Positions 1 through 9,539 are shown, counted from the stretch's first letter. The stretch is 64,000 nt of DNA from Candidatus Tectimicrobiota bacterium (GCA_026005175.1 BPKO01000001.1:372001-436000), one strand, 5' to 3'. The notes: a model not told the origin generated them from the letters alone. Translations and numbers: made by a program.

Positions 1-57
1 ATGAGGCTTATTGACCGCCAGGACGAAGCTTAACTTTCGCACTTCACCGAAACGCAT
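1..57 (-). CDS. Start of an unidentified gene (partial)
   Basis: An ATG with a strong ribosome binding site (GAGAAGGAGG, 7 nt upstream) opens a frame of 19 codons that runs off the left edge; it begins MRFGEVRKLSF. It lies directly downstream of the YjbH-like gene on the same strand, so it is probably co-transcribed and may belong to the same surface-polymer operon. Too little is present to name a family. Confidence 0.45.
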   Translation of the reverse strand, partial: MRFGEVRKLSFVLAVNKPH

Positions 58-74
58 CGCGTTTCCTCCTTCTC

Positions 75-2881
75 TCAGGACTTTTCGCCCCGTTTCCACC
101 CATCTGCGTACCGCCTGCTTCAGGGTGTCCAGGTGCTGCCGGATGTAAACCGGGTACAGCCGGTCCCGGTTCCAGTACACGCGCTCGAGGGCGTGATCCG
201 TGCGCAACTCCCGCCGATGTCGCTGCGCACAATGTTGCGGTCAGTAAACACCGTCGTCCGCACCTCATACGTAAAGACATCGGGCAGCCGCGGCCGCACG
301 CGCAGCGGCTTGAGCTCGCGGGCCAGGGTAAGCGGCACGGCCAGCCGCAGCCCACCTAGCGAGCCATGCTCCGAGTGGCGCAGAAAGATCCCCACTTCGG
401 TGGTGCCAAAGAAGCGCCCCAGGTCCACGGCCACGCCTTGGTCGCCGTCGAGAAACTGCCCGGCCGTGACGCTCAAGGTGAGATCCCATGGCGGGTAGCG
501 CACCCGGGCCACCCACCAGGGCCACCCAACGCTCCAAGTCCGCAAACGACGGCCCCAGGCGCGCCAGCGTGCCTTTAAACAACAGCAGTCCGTCCAGCAA
601 AGTCACCGCGGTCTCTTGTGCGATGCCGACCTCCTCTTCGCTAAAACGCCCCACGCTCACTTGCGCCAGGGCCGCTAACGGCCGGCGCCCAGCGCCCCAG
701 CGGCAAGCGCACCGCCTGGTGCAGCAGCGCCCGCTCCAGGCTGGGGTCGTCCAGTTCGCCGCGGAAGCGGCGAAAGCCCTCGGTCTGGGTCACCGGCAGG
801 CGCCCGCGTACGCTCACCACCATCCCCGGCAGCAGCTGCATCGTGGCCTCGGGCAGCAAGCTAAAGCGCACGTCTGCCACCCCGAGCTCGGTCAGCAGCA
901 GGGTCTCGATGCCCGGCCGCAGGAAAAGATCGGCTTTGAGCCAGCTGCGCTGCCGCAGCGGCGTGGTGGCCAGCGGCGCCGCCGGCAATGGCGTCACCTG
1001 CGGCGTCAAGTGCACCTGCTGCGCCAAAGCCCTCTCCGCTAGCCGCTCGTTGACAAAATCGAGGAAGGCCTCCACCGGCACGGTCAGCTGCAGCACCGGC
1101 AGGTTGACTTCTTTTACCACCACCTGCGCGTGCGTCACCGCCGGCGGGGTGTGGGTGGCCACCAGCCCCAGCACCACCCCCAGGGCGTCGAGCTCGTCGC
1201 GGTTGTAGCGGCGGTTCTCGTACTCCACCACCGCCAGCAGCGCTTGCTCCCAGGGCACCACCGACACGCGCACGTTCTCCAGCCCTTCGGCCAGAAGGCG
1301 CCCCTGCAGGCGGGTGGCCACTTCTTGCCAGTCCACCTCTTGCCCTGCCGGCGGCCGCCAGCGCTGGTAGCGCTTCTGCGCCCGGGCGGCGCGCTGCGCC
1401 CGGTACTTGGCTTCGCCCAGCACGGCGCGCAGGCCAACGCCCCAGACGAACTCGTCGAAGTCTTGCCACACCAGATCCACCACCGGCCGCGGCAGCCCGT
1501 AAGCCTCCAGCCATTCCGGCAGGGGGAAAAGGCGCAGCCCGGCGTTGACGTCGTCGCCGTCGTACTCGCCAAGCAGCGTCGCGTAGCGGTTGAGTGCCAC
1601 TTCCAGGCCGCCAAACGGGCCCTCTAGGGTGTCGGGGCCGGTGCCATAGCCCACCGTGCCGCGCACCCGGCGGCCCCACAGGCTCTTGCTCAGCACCAGG
1701 TAGCTCGAGCGGAAGTGCGGCGCCCCGCCGCCCATGTCCTCCACCCCCCACCGCCAGCGCCGGCCACCAGCGCCCTTCCTCGAGCAGCAGCAGGTGCAGG
1801 TTGGCCGAGATGTCGCGGGCGATGTCACGGCCTGCCTCGGTGGCCACCGTGCCGCGCCCTCCCAGGGTAAGGCGCGGCAGCAAGCCCACCGCAAAGGTGA
1901 AGTTGCGCTGCGATGTCGACACCGGGAAAGAGATTGGGTGTCGCGCTTGGGGTCGTAGCGCAAGTCGACGCTGCCCGAGGGGACGGTCGTGGCGGTGGGG
2001 ATGTCGATCAGCCCCGGCAGCCCCGAAAAGGCCAGCATCGAGCGCAGCAGGGCGCGGGGCCCTTGGCCGCGGCGCGGCAGGCGCCAGCGCGGCGCCGGCG
2101 CCGCAGCCGGCAGGCCGATGTCGGCCCCCGCGTGCCGTCGGGGTCGGTCTCTTCGGGATGGCCGGCGTCGCGCAGCGGCGAGTCCGGCCGCAGGCGAAAG
2201 TCGCCCCCCGCGGCGTCGACAAAGCGCGGGTCGACAAAAAGGTTGCCAGGGCCCAGGGGACAGTCGACCACGTCCTGGGGCCGGTTCTGCCAGAAGGCGT
2301 TGTAGGCAATCAGCGGCTGCGTGCCGGGATACTGGCAGGCGATGCCGCCCGCCGCGGTTGGCCATAAAAACGTTGTGGAGAACGCGCGGCGAGGCCTGCA
2401 GGCAGGCAATCCCGGGTCCCTCGTTGTCCACAAGGACGTTGTTGCGCACCGTCGGAGAGGCCTGGTTGAGCAGAATGCCGGCCAGGCGCCCGCGGCGTAT
2501 CACAAAGCCGCTCAGCACCGCCGTGGCGTCGATGCCGCCCCAGGCGCTCACCACCGCCCCTGCCCCCGGCTCGCCTTCAAGGATGGCCCCGGGCTGGCCC
2601 TGCAGGTGCACGCCTGGCTTCAAGGTCACGCTCTCCCTGTACGTTCCTGGCGCCACGCGCACCGTATCTCCGGGCTGCGCCGCCGCCAGCCCGGCCCGGA
2701 TGGTGGGATAGTCCTGCGGCACGCGCAGCGTCGCTCCCTTTCCTTGCCCGGCCAGGACCAAAACCGCCAGCCCTACCAGGGCAAGAAGGCAAGGACGCCT
2801 CACCGCGGTCGGGGAACCCCTGCCAGACAAGCCCCGTGGCCGTCTCAAATGCCTTCTGGCGCCGGCCACTCGCTTGTGCAT
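75..2881 (-). CDS. Beta-helix / YjbH-like outer-membrane protein, frame broken many times
   Basis: Likely an outer-membrane or periplasmic protein for surface polysaccharide. After a signal-peptide-like stretch (RRPCLLALVGLAVLVLAG), a right-handed beta-helix segment begins TLRVPQDYPTIRAGL and has repeats such as ILLNQASPTVRNNVLVDN. The YjbH/GfcD-type barrel then begins GLIDIPTATTVPSGSVDLRY and ends near VTAGQFLDGDQGVAVDLGRF and DRLYPVYIRQHLDTLKQAV. The reading frame changes about eight times (near 2360, 2125, 1925, 1735, 685, 530, 225 and 90). Most are repaired by removing one or two G/C bases from runs. The last repair gives VETGEKS-stop at 75, just before the ribosome binding site of the next gene. 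The start is the ATG at 2881 or the GTG at 2803; the ATG at 2938 lies on the promoter. I see a real gene spoiled by sequence errors, though a true pseudogene is not excluded. Confidence 0.6.
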
Positions 2882-2936
2882 CGGTCCCCATACCGTGTCA
2901 TCGCCGCACTCCACGCTGTACTGCGCCGTGGCTTTC

Positions 2937-2966
2937 ATCTTATGGCGGCGGCGCGCTCTCTGTCAA
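2937..2966 (-). promoter_or_regulatory. Sigma70-type promoter for the beta-helix/YjbH gene
   Basis: On the minus strand TTGACA (2966-2961) and TAAGAT (2942-2937) are separated by 18 nt. A start of transcription near 2930 places the upstream-most ATG (2938) outside the transcript and favours the start at 2881 or 2803. Confidence 0.5.
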
Positions 2967-3022
2967 GCCTTTTTTGCAACTCGGGATACGGCAGTCCTGG
3001 CTTCAGGAAGGCTGCGGGCCGG

Positions 3023-4012
3023 CTAGCGCTGCCGGCACTCCCACTGCCAGGCGGTGGCGAGGATGGTTTCCAGGTCAGAGAGGCGGGGCGTCCAGCGCAG
3101 CGCGCGCCGCGCTTTGTCGGCGGCGGCCACCAGGCGCGGCGGGTCGCCGGGGCGGCGCGGCGCCACCACGGTGGGGATGGGGCGGCCGGTGACGTGGCAG
3201 GCGGTGTCGATCACCTGACGCACCGAGTACCCGCGCCCGGTGCCCAGGTTGTAGGCGGTGTTGGCCCGGCTATCGTCAAGCGCTTCCAGGGCCAGCAGGT
3301 GGGCTTCCGCCAGGTCCCAGACGTGGATGTAGTCGCGGATGCAGGTGCCATCGGGGGTGTCATAATCGTCGCCAAAGATGGCGATGTGGGGCAAGCGGCC
3401 GCTGGCGACCGCCAGCACCAGCGGGATGAGGTGGGTTTCGGGATCGTGGGCCTCGCCCAGTTCGCCTTCGGGGTCGGCGCCAGCGGCGTTGAAGTAGCGC
3501 AGGCTGATCCAGCGCAGGCCGTAGGCGGTGCCGCAGGCCTGCAGCATCCGCTCCACAAAGAGCTTGCTCTCGCCGTAGGGGTTGACCGGCTGCTGCGGGT
3601 GCTCCTCGGTAAGCAGCGGCTGCTGGGGCATGCCGTAAGTGGCACAGGTGGAAGAGAGAATCAGCCGCGACACGCCGGCGGCGCGCATGGCGCGCAGCAG
3701 CGCGATGCTGCCGGCCACGTTGTTGTGGTAGTACTTGAGCGGGTCCTGCACCGATTCGCCCACGTAGGCTGAGGCGGCAAAGTGGAGCACCGCCTGCACC
3801 CGGTACTGGCGCAGGGTGGCCTCGAGGCGAGCCACGTCATGCACCTCGCCCTCCACCAGGGGAACGCCCGGCACCCGGTGGCAGCCGCTGGCCAGGCTGT
3901 CGTAGACCACCGGCCGGTAGCCGCGCTGCCGCAGCAGCTTCGTGGTGTGGCTGCCGATGTAGCCGGCGCCGCCGGTCACCAGGATGGCGCCGGAGGGATC
4001 AAGAGCGGTCAT
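3023..4012 (-). CDS. galE: UDP-glucose 4-epimerase GalE
   Basis: Interconverts UDP-glucose and UDP-galactose (or the HexNAc forms) in the cytoplasm, supplying sugars for LPS and capsule. It is a 329-residue extended short-chain dehydrogenase with the NAD motif TGGAGYIGSH near residue 13, the serine/threonine motif SSTCATYG, and the catalytic YxxxK in NPYGESK near residue 155. RYFNAAGADPEGELGEAHDP is the GalE signature. Its ATG overlaps the stop of the upstream epimerase in ATGA, so the two are translationally coupled. Confidence 0.93.
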   Translation of the reverse strand: MTALDPSGAILVTGGAGYIGSHTTKLLRQRGYRPVVYDSLASGCHRVPGVPLVEGEVHDVARLEATLRQYRVQAVLHFAASAYVGESVQDPLKYYHNNVAGSIALLRAMRAAGVSRLILSSTCATYGMPQQPLLTEEHPQQPVNPYGESKLFVERMLQACGTAYGLRWISLRYFNAAGADPEGELGEAHDPETHLIPLVLAVASGRLPHIAIFGDDYDTPDGTCIRDYIHVWDLAEAHLLALEALDDSRANTAYNLGTGRGYSVRQVIDTACHVTGRPIPTVVAPRRPGDPPRLVAAADKARRALRWTPRLSDLETILATAWQWECRQR

Positions 4013-5000
4013 GGTACGGTCTGCCCTTCTTCGCGGAGCCAGGCGGCAAAGCGCCGGATGCCGGTGGCGATGTCCACTTGCGGCGCGTAGCCCAAAAGCG
4101 CCTGAGACTTGCGCAAGTCGGCAAAGGTCATGGGCACGTCGCCGGGCTGTGCCGGCTGCCAGTCGAGGCGGGCGCGGCGGCCCCAGCGCCTCTTCCAGCA
4201 GGCGCACGAGCGCCAGCAGCGGCACCGGGTGGGCGCCGCCGAGGTTGAAGATCTCGCACACGCCCTGGCCGGTGTCGCCTTGCTGCAGCCAGGCGCACGC
4301 GCGCACAATGCCGTCGACGATGTCGTCGATGTAGGTGTAATCGCGCTGCGCCGTGCCGTCGCCGTAGATGGGCAAAGGCCGATCCTGAAGAAGCAGGCGG
4401 GCGAACTTGTGGATCACCAGATCTGGGCGCTGGCGCGGGCCGTAGACGGTAAAAAAGCGCAGGCAGGCAATGCGCAGGGCAAAAAGGTGGGCATAGGTAT
4501 AGCAGAGCAGTTCGCCGGCGCGCTTGGTGGCGGCATACGGCGACACGGGGGTGCTCACGTCGTCGCTTTCGGCAAAGGGGCCGCGCTGGCGGGCGCCGTA
4601 CACCGAGGAAGAGGAGCCAAAGACCAGATAGCGGACCCCCTGCTGGCGGCAGCATTCCAGCACGTTGACCGTGCCCTGCACGTTCACCGCGCTGTAGAGC
4701 GCCGGCTCGGCAATCGATGGCCGCACCCCGGCGCGGGCGGCCAAGTGCACCACCAAATCGACCGGGGCCCTGGGCAAAGCAGCGCTGCAAGGCTGCCAGG
4801 TCGCGGATGTCCCCTTCGCAGAACACAAAGCGCTCTGGCGCTTGCTGCTGCAGCCAGCGCAAGTTGGCCCGCTTGCTGGCCGGCGAGTAAAAGTCGTCGA
4901 GATTGTCGAAGCAGGTCACCCGCTCGCCGGCAGCCAGCAAGCGGGCACACAGGTGCGAGCCGATAAACCCCGCTCCCCCTGTCACCAGCACATGCGCCAC
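4009..5000 (-). CDS. NAD-dependent nucleotide-sugar epimerase (UDP-glucuronate 4-epimerase-like), two frameshifts
   Basis: Extended short-chain dehydrogenase acting on a UDP-sugar. N-terminal NAD fold [23 protein letters not shown] and SPYAATKR give the Ser and YxxxK catalytic residues; RFFTVYGPRQRPDL and YTYIDDIVDGIV are typical of UDP-glucuronate 4-epimerases. The frame breaks at the GGGGCCC near 4767 and the GGCCCC near 4182. Removing one base at each gives 329 residues, the family length. The start is taken as GTG at 5000, preceded by GGAGCAGG; an in-frame extension upstream would run into the tRNA-Leu gene. Substrate is inferred from motifs only. Confidence 0.8.
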
Positions 5001-5020
5001 ATCCCTGCTCCCGTAAGAGG

Positions 5021-5106
5021 TGCCGAGGGCCGGACTCGAACCGGCACGGACTGTGCAGTCCAACGGATTTTAAGTCCGTTGTGTCTACCCGTTCCACCAC
5101 CTCGGC
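5021..5106 (-). tRNA. tRNA-Leu (UAA)
   Basis: Reads 5' GCCGAGGTGGTGGAA and ends GGCCCTCGGCA, with a class II long variable arm and anticodon loop CTTAAAA, so the anticodon is UAA. Discriminator base A73 is present; CCA is not encoded. Third gene of a Gly-Cys-Leu array. Confidence 0.95.
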
Positions 5107-5234
5107 GGAAGGTGGCCTGCCTGGGCTCTCTGTACATGCACTCCGTTGCTACTGCAGGCCGACGGCTTTCTTGGTAGGAAAGTGTAAGCGCTCGCTGCGC
5201 CCGAGGCAATTCTTTGTGGCGGGAAAGAAGAAAG

Positions 5235-5306
<72 letters not shown>

Positions 5307-5325
5307 TCGCGCGCTGCGTGAGGAG

Positions 5326-5398
5326 AGCGGGTGACCGGGCTCGAACCGGCGACCCCAACCTTGGCAAGGTTGTGCTCTACCACCTGAGCTACACCCGC
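5326..5398 (-). tRNA. tRNA-Gly (GCC)
   Basis: Reads 5' GCGGGTGTAGCTCAGGTGGT, anticodon loop TTGCCAA (GCC), T arm GGTTCGAGCC, acceptor GCGGGTG/CACCCGC, discriminator U73. CCA is not encoded. First of three tRNA genes downstream of pgsA-plsY. Confidence 0.95.
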
Positions 5399-5459
5399 AT
5401 CCCTAGGCTAATATAGCAAATTTCCCGCCCCTGTCAACCGGCTTGCGCGGCCGCCGGGC

Positions 5460-6038
5460 TTAGAAAAGCCGCGCTTCGCTTCCCTGCCGCAGGCGGCGAA
5501 GGTTGTCGCGGTGGCGATAGACCACCAGCGCCGCCACCGCCACCGCAGCCAGCACCAGCGGCAGGGGGTAAGCCAGCACCGCCGCCGCCGCGGGAACCAC
5601 CCCGGCGGCAAGCAGCGAGGCAAGGGACACATACCGCCAGCGCAGCACCGCCGCCAGCCACACCAACGCTCCGGCGAGCACGGGCAAAGGCAGGGTTGGC
5701 ACAAAGACCCCCAGCGCCGTCGCCACCCCTTTGCCGCCGCGGAAGCCGTAGTAAAGCGGGAACATATGCCCGAGGACGGCCGCCAGGGCCACCGCGGCCA
5801 CCACCCAGGGACTTTGCCCTTGAGCCACCAGCACCGCCACCAGCCCTTTGACGCTGTCGCCAAGCAGCGTCAGCAGCCCCGCCGTGCGCCCCATGGCCCG
5901 CGCCACGTTGGTGGCGCCGATGTTGCCGCTGCCCTGGCGGCGCAAGTCCACCCCGCCGCGCAGGCGGGCCAGGAGCAAGCCAGTCGACACCGAGCCGAGC
6001 AGGTAGGCCACCAGGACCAGCGCGGTGGCGGTCAGCAT
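5460..6038 (-). CDS. plsY: Glycerol-3-phosphate acyltransferase PlsY
   Basis: Inner-membrane enzyme that transfers the acyl group from acyl phosphate to glycerol-3-phosphate, the first step of phospholipid synthesis. 192 residues with about five membrane helices. Conserved motifs: GSGNIGATNVAR near residue 36, GDSVKGLVAV (second loop, phosphate binding) and FRGGKGVATALG near residue 98. It begins 3 nt after the pgsA stop, so both act as a phospholipid pair in one operon; the three tRNAs follow. Confidence 0.95.
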   Translation of the reverse strand: MLTATALVLVAYLLGSVSTGLLLARLRGGVDLRRQGSGNIGATNVARAMGRTAGLLTLLGDSVKGLVAVLVAQGQSPWVVAAVALAAVLGHMFPLYYGFRGGKGVATALGVFVPTLPLPVLAGALVWLAAVLRWRYVSLASLLAAGVVPAAAAVLAYPLPLVLAAVAVAALVVYRHRDNLRRLRQGSEARLF

Positions 6039-6041
6039 GGC

Positions 6042-6611
6042 TCAGAGCACCTTGGCCAGGTACTTGCGCAGGTAGTCGACGCCCGAGGCCACGCTCAGCA
6101 CCAGCCCGATTCCGAGGACAAGCAGCCCGGGGAGCTGAAGCAGGGGCACGTTCACCATAAGCAGCGCCGACCCCACCACGAGTGCCAGCATCTTGTACTT
6201 GCCCATCGTCTCTGCCGCAATGATCAGGTGTTTTTCTGCGGCCAGGGCGCGCAGGCCCGTCACCGCCAGCTCGCGACAGAGAAGAATGGCCACCATCCAT
6301 GCCGGCACTTGCTGCCGCCCCACCAAGGACACGAGCGCCGCCGTCACCAGCAGCTTGTCGGCAATGGGGTCCAGCAGCTGCCCCAGCCGCGTGATCTGGT
6401 TGGTGCTGCGGGCCAGGTGGCCGTCGAGCCAGTCGGTGAAAGCCGCCAGCAAAAACACGGCCGTGGCCAGCAGCGGGTACCACCCCCGCGGCGACATGAG
6501 AAATACCAGAAGAATCGGCACCAGAAAAATGCGCACCAACGTGATACGGTTGGGCCAATTGAGCGAGCTCGACTCCCGTGGCGCGGGAGACGGAGAGGGC
6601 TGCACGGCCAT
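6042..6611 (-). CDS. pgsA: CDP-diacylglycerol--glycerol-3-phosphate 3-phosphatidyltransferase PgsA
   Basis: Integral-membrane enzyme making phosphatidylglycerol phosphate from CDP-diacylglycerol and glycerol-3-phosphate. 189 residues. The CDP-alcohol phosphotransferase signature DGxxAR...GxxxDxxxD is seen as DWLDGHLARS followed by GQLLDPIADK. About six hydrophobic segments. Sits between the lytic transglycosylase (12 nt upstream) and plsY. pgsA followed by Gly-Cys-Leu tRNAs mirrors the E. coli pgsA-glyW-cysT-leuZ order. Confidence 0.93.
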   Translation of the reverse strand: MAVQPSPSPAPRESSSLNWPNRITLVRIFLVPILLVFLMSPRGWYPLLATAVFLLAAFTDWLDGHLARSTNQITRLGQLLDPIADKLLVTAALVSLVGRQQVPAWMVAILLCRELAVTGLRALAAEKHLIIAAETMGKYKMLALVVGSALLMVNVPLLQLPGLLVLGIGLVLSVASGVDYLRKYLAKVL

Positions 6612-6623
6612 GGTACCTCTTCC

Positions 6624-7280
6624 CTACTTGCCTTGTTTGCTTCCGGGCGATCGCGGCGGCCGCCCGACCCAGACCCGGGGCGTATCGGTGAACAGGATAC
6701 GGCCGTCGGCCAGGCGATAGCGATAGATGGTTGGCCGCGGTGCGGTGCGCCGATAGGTGGCAAGCACGCGCCCCACGTAGCGGCGCGTGCTCGCGTAAGG
6801 GGGAAGGCCGCCGTGGCGTTCGACAGCCCCCGGCCCCGCATGGAAAGCTGCCAGGGCCCGGCGCACGTCGCCCCCAAAGCGCTGCAGGAGATCCCGGAAG
6901 TAGCGCGTTCCTCCGTCGAGATTGGCCAGCGGATCGAGCGGCTCGGCAACCCCGTAGCGGGCTGCGGTGGCTGGCATGAGTTGCATCAGGCCCTGCGCCC
7001 CGGCCGGCGACACCGCAGCGGGATCAAAGCCGGACTCCACGGCCACGATGGCTTGGAGCAAAGCCGGGTCCATGCCGTAGCGGCGCGCGACGCGGTCAAT
7101 GAGGTGCAATACCCGGGGTGGGGGAGAAAGCGGCGGCGCCGGCAACACGTTCGTATACACCAGGCGGCCACTGGCCTCCCGGACGGCCACGATCTCGGCG
7201 GCGGCTGTCCCCCACAGCAGCCAGGCCGCAAGCCACACGCCGCCTGCCAGCAGCCACCGTGGTCGGCCCTGGGCGTGCAT
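6624..7280 (-). CDS. Lytic transglycosylase (SLT domain)
   Basis: Secreted murein-cleaving enzyme. A signal peptide (WLLAGGVWLAAWLLWGTAAA) is followed by an SLT domain at about residues 58-170: catalytic Glu in VESGFDPAAVSP, then GAQGLMQLMP, NLDGGTRYFRDLL and AAFHAGPGAV. Flanking it are two similar short strand motifs, GRLVYTNVLP before and GRILFTDTP after, like the DUF4124-type segment found in such enzymes. It starts immediately after the hspR stop and is in the bamD-hspR-slt-pgsA-plsY run. Confidence 0.88.
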   Translation of the reverse strand: MHAQGRPRWLLAGGVWLAAWLLWGTAAAEIVAVREASGRLVYTNVLPAPPLSPPPRVLHLIDRVARRYGMDPALLQAIVAVESGFDPAAVSPAGAQGLMQLMPATAARYGVAEPLDPLANLDGGTRYFRDLLQRFGGDVRRALAAFHAGPGAVERHGGLPPYASTRRYVGRVLATYRRTAPRPTIYRYRLADGRILFTDTPRVWVGRPPRSPGSKQGK

Positions 7281-7655
7281 TTACAGCGCCTTTGCCAAAG
7301 CCCGCTGCGTCGCCAGCACCAGAGCCCGCGACGGCGGCACCGAGGCCGCGTCTTGTTGCAAAGCCGCAATCAGCTGCCGCCGCAGCTCTTCCACTTCCTG
7401 TTGCAGCTGCTCGAGCTCGCGCCGCACGCGCAAGATGACCTCCACCCCTGCCAGGTTGACCCCCAGGTCGCGCGTTAAGTGCAAGACCAGCCGGATCTGC
7501 TCCACGTCCTCCCAGGAGTAAAGCCGGGTGTTGCCCTTGCTGCGGGCGGGCTTGATGAAGCCGGCCCGCTCGTAAAGCCGCAACGTCTGGGGGTGGATGT
7601 CGAGCATCTTGGCGATACGGCTGATAAGAAACAGCTGCCGTTTTTCACCGGGCAT
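7281..7655 (-). CDS. hspR: MerR-family heat-shock regulator HspR-like
   Basis: DNA-binding regulator, 124 residues. N-terminal winged helix-turn-helix of the MerR family at about residues 8-75: ISRIAKMLDIHPQTLRLYER, then GFIKPARSKGNTRLYSWEDV, the HspR form. A coiled coil (RRELEQLQQEVEELRRQL) follows. HspR normally represses dnaK/clpB operons through HAIR sites; no dnaK or HAIR site is visible here. Its ATG overlaps the bamD end by 11 nt, so translation is coupled. A different MerR target is possible. Confidence 0.8.
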   Translation of the reverse strand: MPGEKRQLFLISRIAKMLDIHPQTLRLYERAGFIKPARSKGNTRLYSWEDVEQIRLVLHLTRDLGVNLAGVEVILRVRRELEQLQQEVEELRRQLIAALQQDAASVPPSRALVLATQRALAKAL

Positions 7656-8421
7656 GGGCGTTTCCTCGCGGGATTCCCGTCTCGGGAAGCGCGCGCAGCT
7701 GGGCGCGCGCCCGCGCCAGGTACTTGCTGGTGGGGAAGCGATCGACCAGCAGGCGCAGCACGCGCTGCGCCTTGACGTAATTTTCCTCCGCGCGGTAGCT
7801 GTCGGCCAGCAGGTAGAGGGCCTCATCGAGCTGGGGCAAGGTCGGATACAGCTGGATGAGGTTGAGCAACCGGCGGATGGCGGCCTGGTACGCCCCCTGG
7901 CGGTAGTAAAACCGCGCCACGTCGAACTCGTGTGCCGCCAGCCGCTGGCGCAGGGTGCGAATGTGGGCCTCTGCCTCTGGAATCAGAGGATCGTAAGGGT
8001 ACTGGCGGCGAAACTGGCGGAAAGCCCGCAGGGCTTCCCGGGTGGTGCGCTGGTCGCGGTCCGGCGCTCGGATCTCCTGCAAGTAGCACATGCCCAGCTG
8101 AAACTGGGCACGGCTGGCCAGCGGGTGCACCGGGTAAAGCTCGAGAAACTTCTGGTACTCAAAGCGGGCTTCCAGGTAGTTCTTCTCCCGGTAGAGGGCC
8201 TCGGCAATTTTAAACTGGGCCAGCGCTTGCTGGGCGCTGTCGTCGGACTCTTCCAAGACCCGCTGAAAGTACTGCCGTGCGCGTTCGCCCCGCTGGCGGG
8301 CCAGGTAGTAGTCCCCCAGCCGCAAGTACTCCTGCGGCGTGCGGGGCTGCGGTTTGGCCGCACACCCTACCAGCACGCAGAGAACCAGCAGCCAGCCGCT
8401 GCGGCGGGCTCCCCTTGGCAC
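7645..8421 (-). CDS. bamD: Outer-membrane assembly lipoprotein BamD
   Basis: Lipoprotein of the BAM complex that inserts beta-barrel proteins such as LptD in the outer membrane. From the GTG at 8421 (preceded by GAAGGAGGGA) it is 258 residues with signal sequence and lipobox LVGC (Cys 20), then tetratricopeptide-type repeats: TPQEYLRLGDYYLA, ALAQFKIAEALYREKNYLEA, ASRAQFQLGMCYL, EALYLLADSYRAEENY. The upstream in-frame ATG at 8484 is rejected because it lies inside the promoter. Confidence 0.9.
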   Translation of the reverse strand: MPRGARRSGWLLVLCVLVGCAAKPQPRTPQEYLRLGDYYLARQRGERARQYFQRVLEESDDSAQQALAQFKIAEALYREKNYLEARFEYQKFLELYPVHPLASRAQFQLGMCYLQEIRAPDRDQRTTREALRAFRQFRRQYPYDPLIPEAEAHIRTLRQRLAAHEFDVARFYYRQGAYQAAIRRLLNLIQLYPTLPQLDEALYLLADSYRAEENYVKAQRVLRLLVDRFPTSKYLARARAQLRALPETGIPRGNAHAR

Positions 8422-8455
8422 GGCCTTCCCTCCTTCTGGGACGACTGCAGCAGGC

Positions 8456-8484
8456 ATTGTACTGTGCCTGACAGAGCGCAGCAA
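8456..8484 (-). promoter_or_regulatory. Promoter for the bamD-hspR-slt-pgsA-plsY run
   Basis: Minus-strand TTGCTG (8484-8479), 17 nt spacer, TACAAT (8461-8456). Divergent from the tsaB promoter beside it. Confidence 0.55.
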
Positions 8485-8488
8485 CCCC

Positions 8489-8518
8489 TTGACGATGATC
8501 GGCGGGGCGTGCTATGTT
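8489..8518 (+). promoter_or_regulatory. Promoter for tsaB
   Basis: TTGACG (8489-8494), 18 nt spacer, TATGTT (8513-8518), about 47 nt before the GTG start of tsaB. Confidence 0.5.
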
Positions 8519-8564
8519 GGCAGCGCGATCCCTTTCCGCGCCACACGATAGGGGTAAACCGGCG

Positions 8565-9276
8565 GTGCGCATCCTCGGCATCGACACCGCAGGGCCACTC
8601 AATGGCGTGGCTCTGGTGGAGGGGGAGGCGGTGCGGGCGGCGCTGGCGCTGGGGCAACCGCCTGCCTTGCGGCGTCAGCTCTTGCCGCTCATCGACACGC
8701 TGCTGCGGCAAACCGGCGTTTCCCTGGCCGACCTGCACGCCTTGGCGGTCAATCTCGGTCCCGGAACCTTCACCGGCATCCGCGTGGGGCTGGCCACCGC
8801 CCAAGGCCTGGCCCTGGCCAGTGGCAAGCCTTTGCTCGGGTGTAGCGGTCTTGAGGCGCTGGCGGCACAGGTCCAAGGGTGGCAAGGCCTCATTTGTCCG
8901 GTGCTGGAGGCGAGGCGGGGCGAGGTGTACGCGGCCCTCTACCGCCGGCAAGGCGACGACCTCTGCGAGCTGCTTCCCGGAACGGTGCTTACCCCCGAGG
9001 CGCTTTGTGCCACCCTCGAGGAGCGGGTGCTGTTGGTGGGCAGCGGCGTGCACGCCTATGCCGAGGTGTTCATCGCCAGGCTGGGAGAGCGGGCCTTGCT
9101 GGTTGCCACGCCGCTTGACCCCTGCCGGGCGGTGGCCATTGCCCGCCTGGCACAGCGTCGCTTGGCAGCGAGCCAGGAGGCGCCGCTTCCGCCTCCCAAA
9201 CCGCTTTACATTCGTGCGGCGGATGCGCGATTGCCACGCCGCCGGCCGGTCGCCGCCGGGGGCGCTCTCGGTGTAG
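8565..9276 (+). CDS. tsaB: tRNA threonylcarbamoyladenosine protein TsaB
   Basis: Partner of TsaD in forming t6A37 on tRNAs that read ANN codons. ASKHA fold: RILGIDTAGPLNGVALVEG at the N-terminus, NLGPGTFTGIRVGLATAQG near residue 60, LEARRGEVYAALY near residue 115. The GTG at 8565 fits the family start. As printed the frame runs on to 9335 into the next gene. Removing one G from the GGGGG near 9260 ends it at 9276 with 236 residues, the usual size; this correction is inferred. Confidence 0.88.
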
Positions 9277-9307
9277 GGCAAGCACATCAGCAGGAGGATG
9301 CAGGACC

Positions 9308-9529
9308 ATGCTGGACGGAATCGACGAAGCGCTGATTGAGCGGGCCAGGCGAGAAAACGCCGAGTTTCGCCGCTTGTTGGCCGAGCACGAGCAATACGAA
9401 GCGCAGCTGGCAGCTCTCAACAGCCTTCGCTATCTGACCAGCGAACAGGAAATCGAGCGCAAGCGCCTGCAAAAACTCAAGCTGCTTGGGAAAGACCGCA
9501 TGCTTGCCATTCTGCGACAGTACCGGTAG
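9308..9529 (+). CDS. DUF465 small coiled-coil protein
   Basis: A 73-residue charged helical protein of the DUF465/YdcH type: ENAEFRRLLAEHEQYEAQLA, then SLRYLTSEQEIERKRLQKLK and KDRMLAILRQY. The family forms a short helical hairpin; its function is not established. Good ribosome binding site (GCAGGAGG). It sits between tsaB and ilvB on the same strand. Confidence 0.8.
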   Translation: MLDGIDEALIERARRENAEFRRLLAEHEQYEAQLAALNSLRYLTSEQEIERKRLQKLKLLGKDRMLAILRQYR

Positions 9530-9539
9530 ATTCAATACA

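Noticed and set aside
2882-2938. ATG at 2938 as start of the beta-helix/YjbH gene
   Set aside because: It overlaps the TAAGAT -10 box of the promoter.
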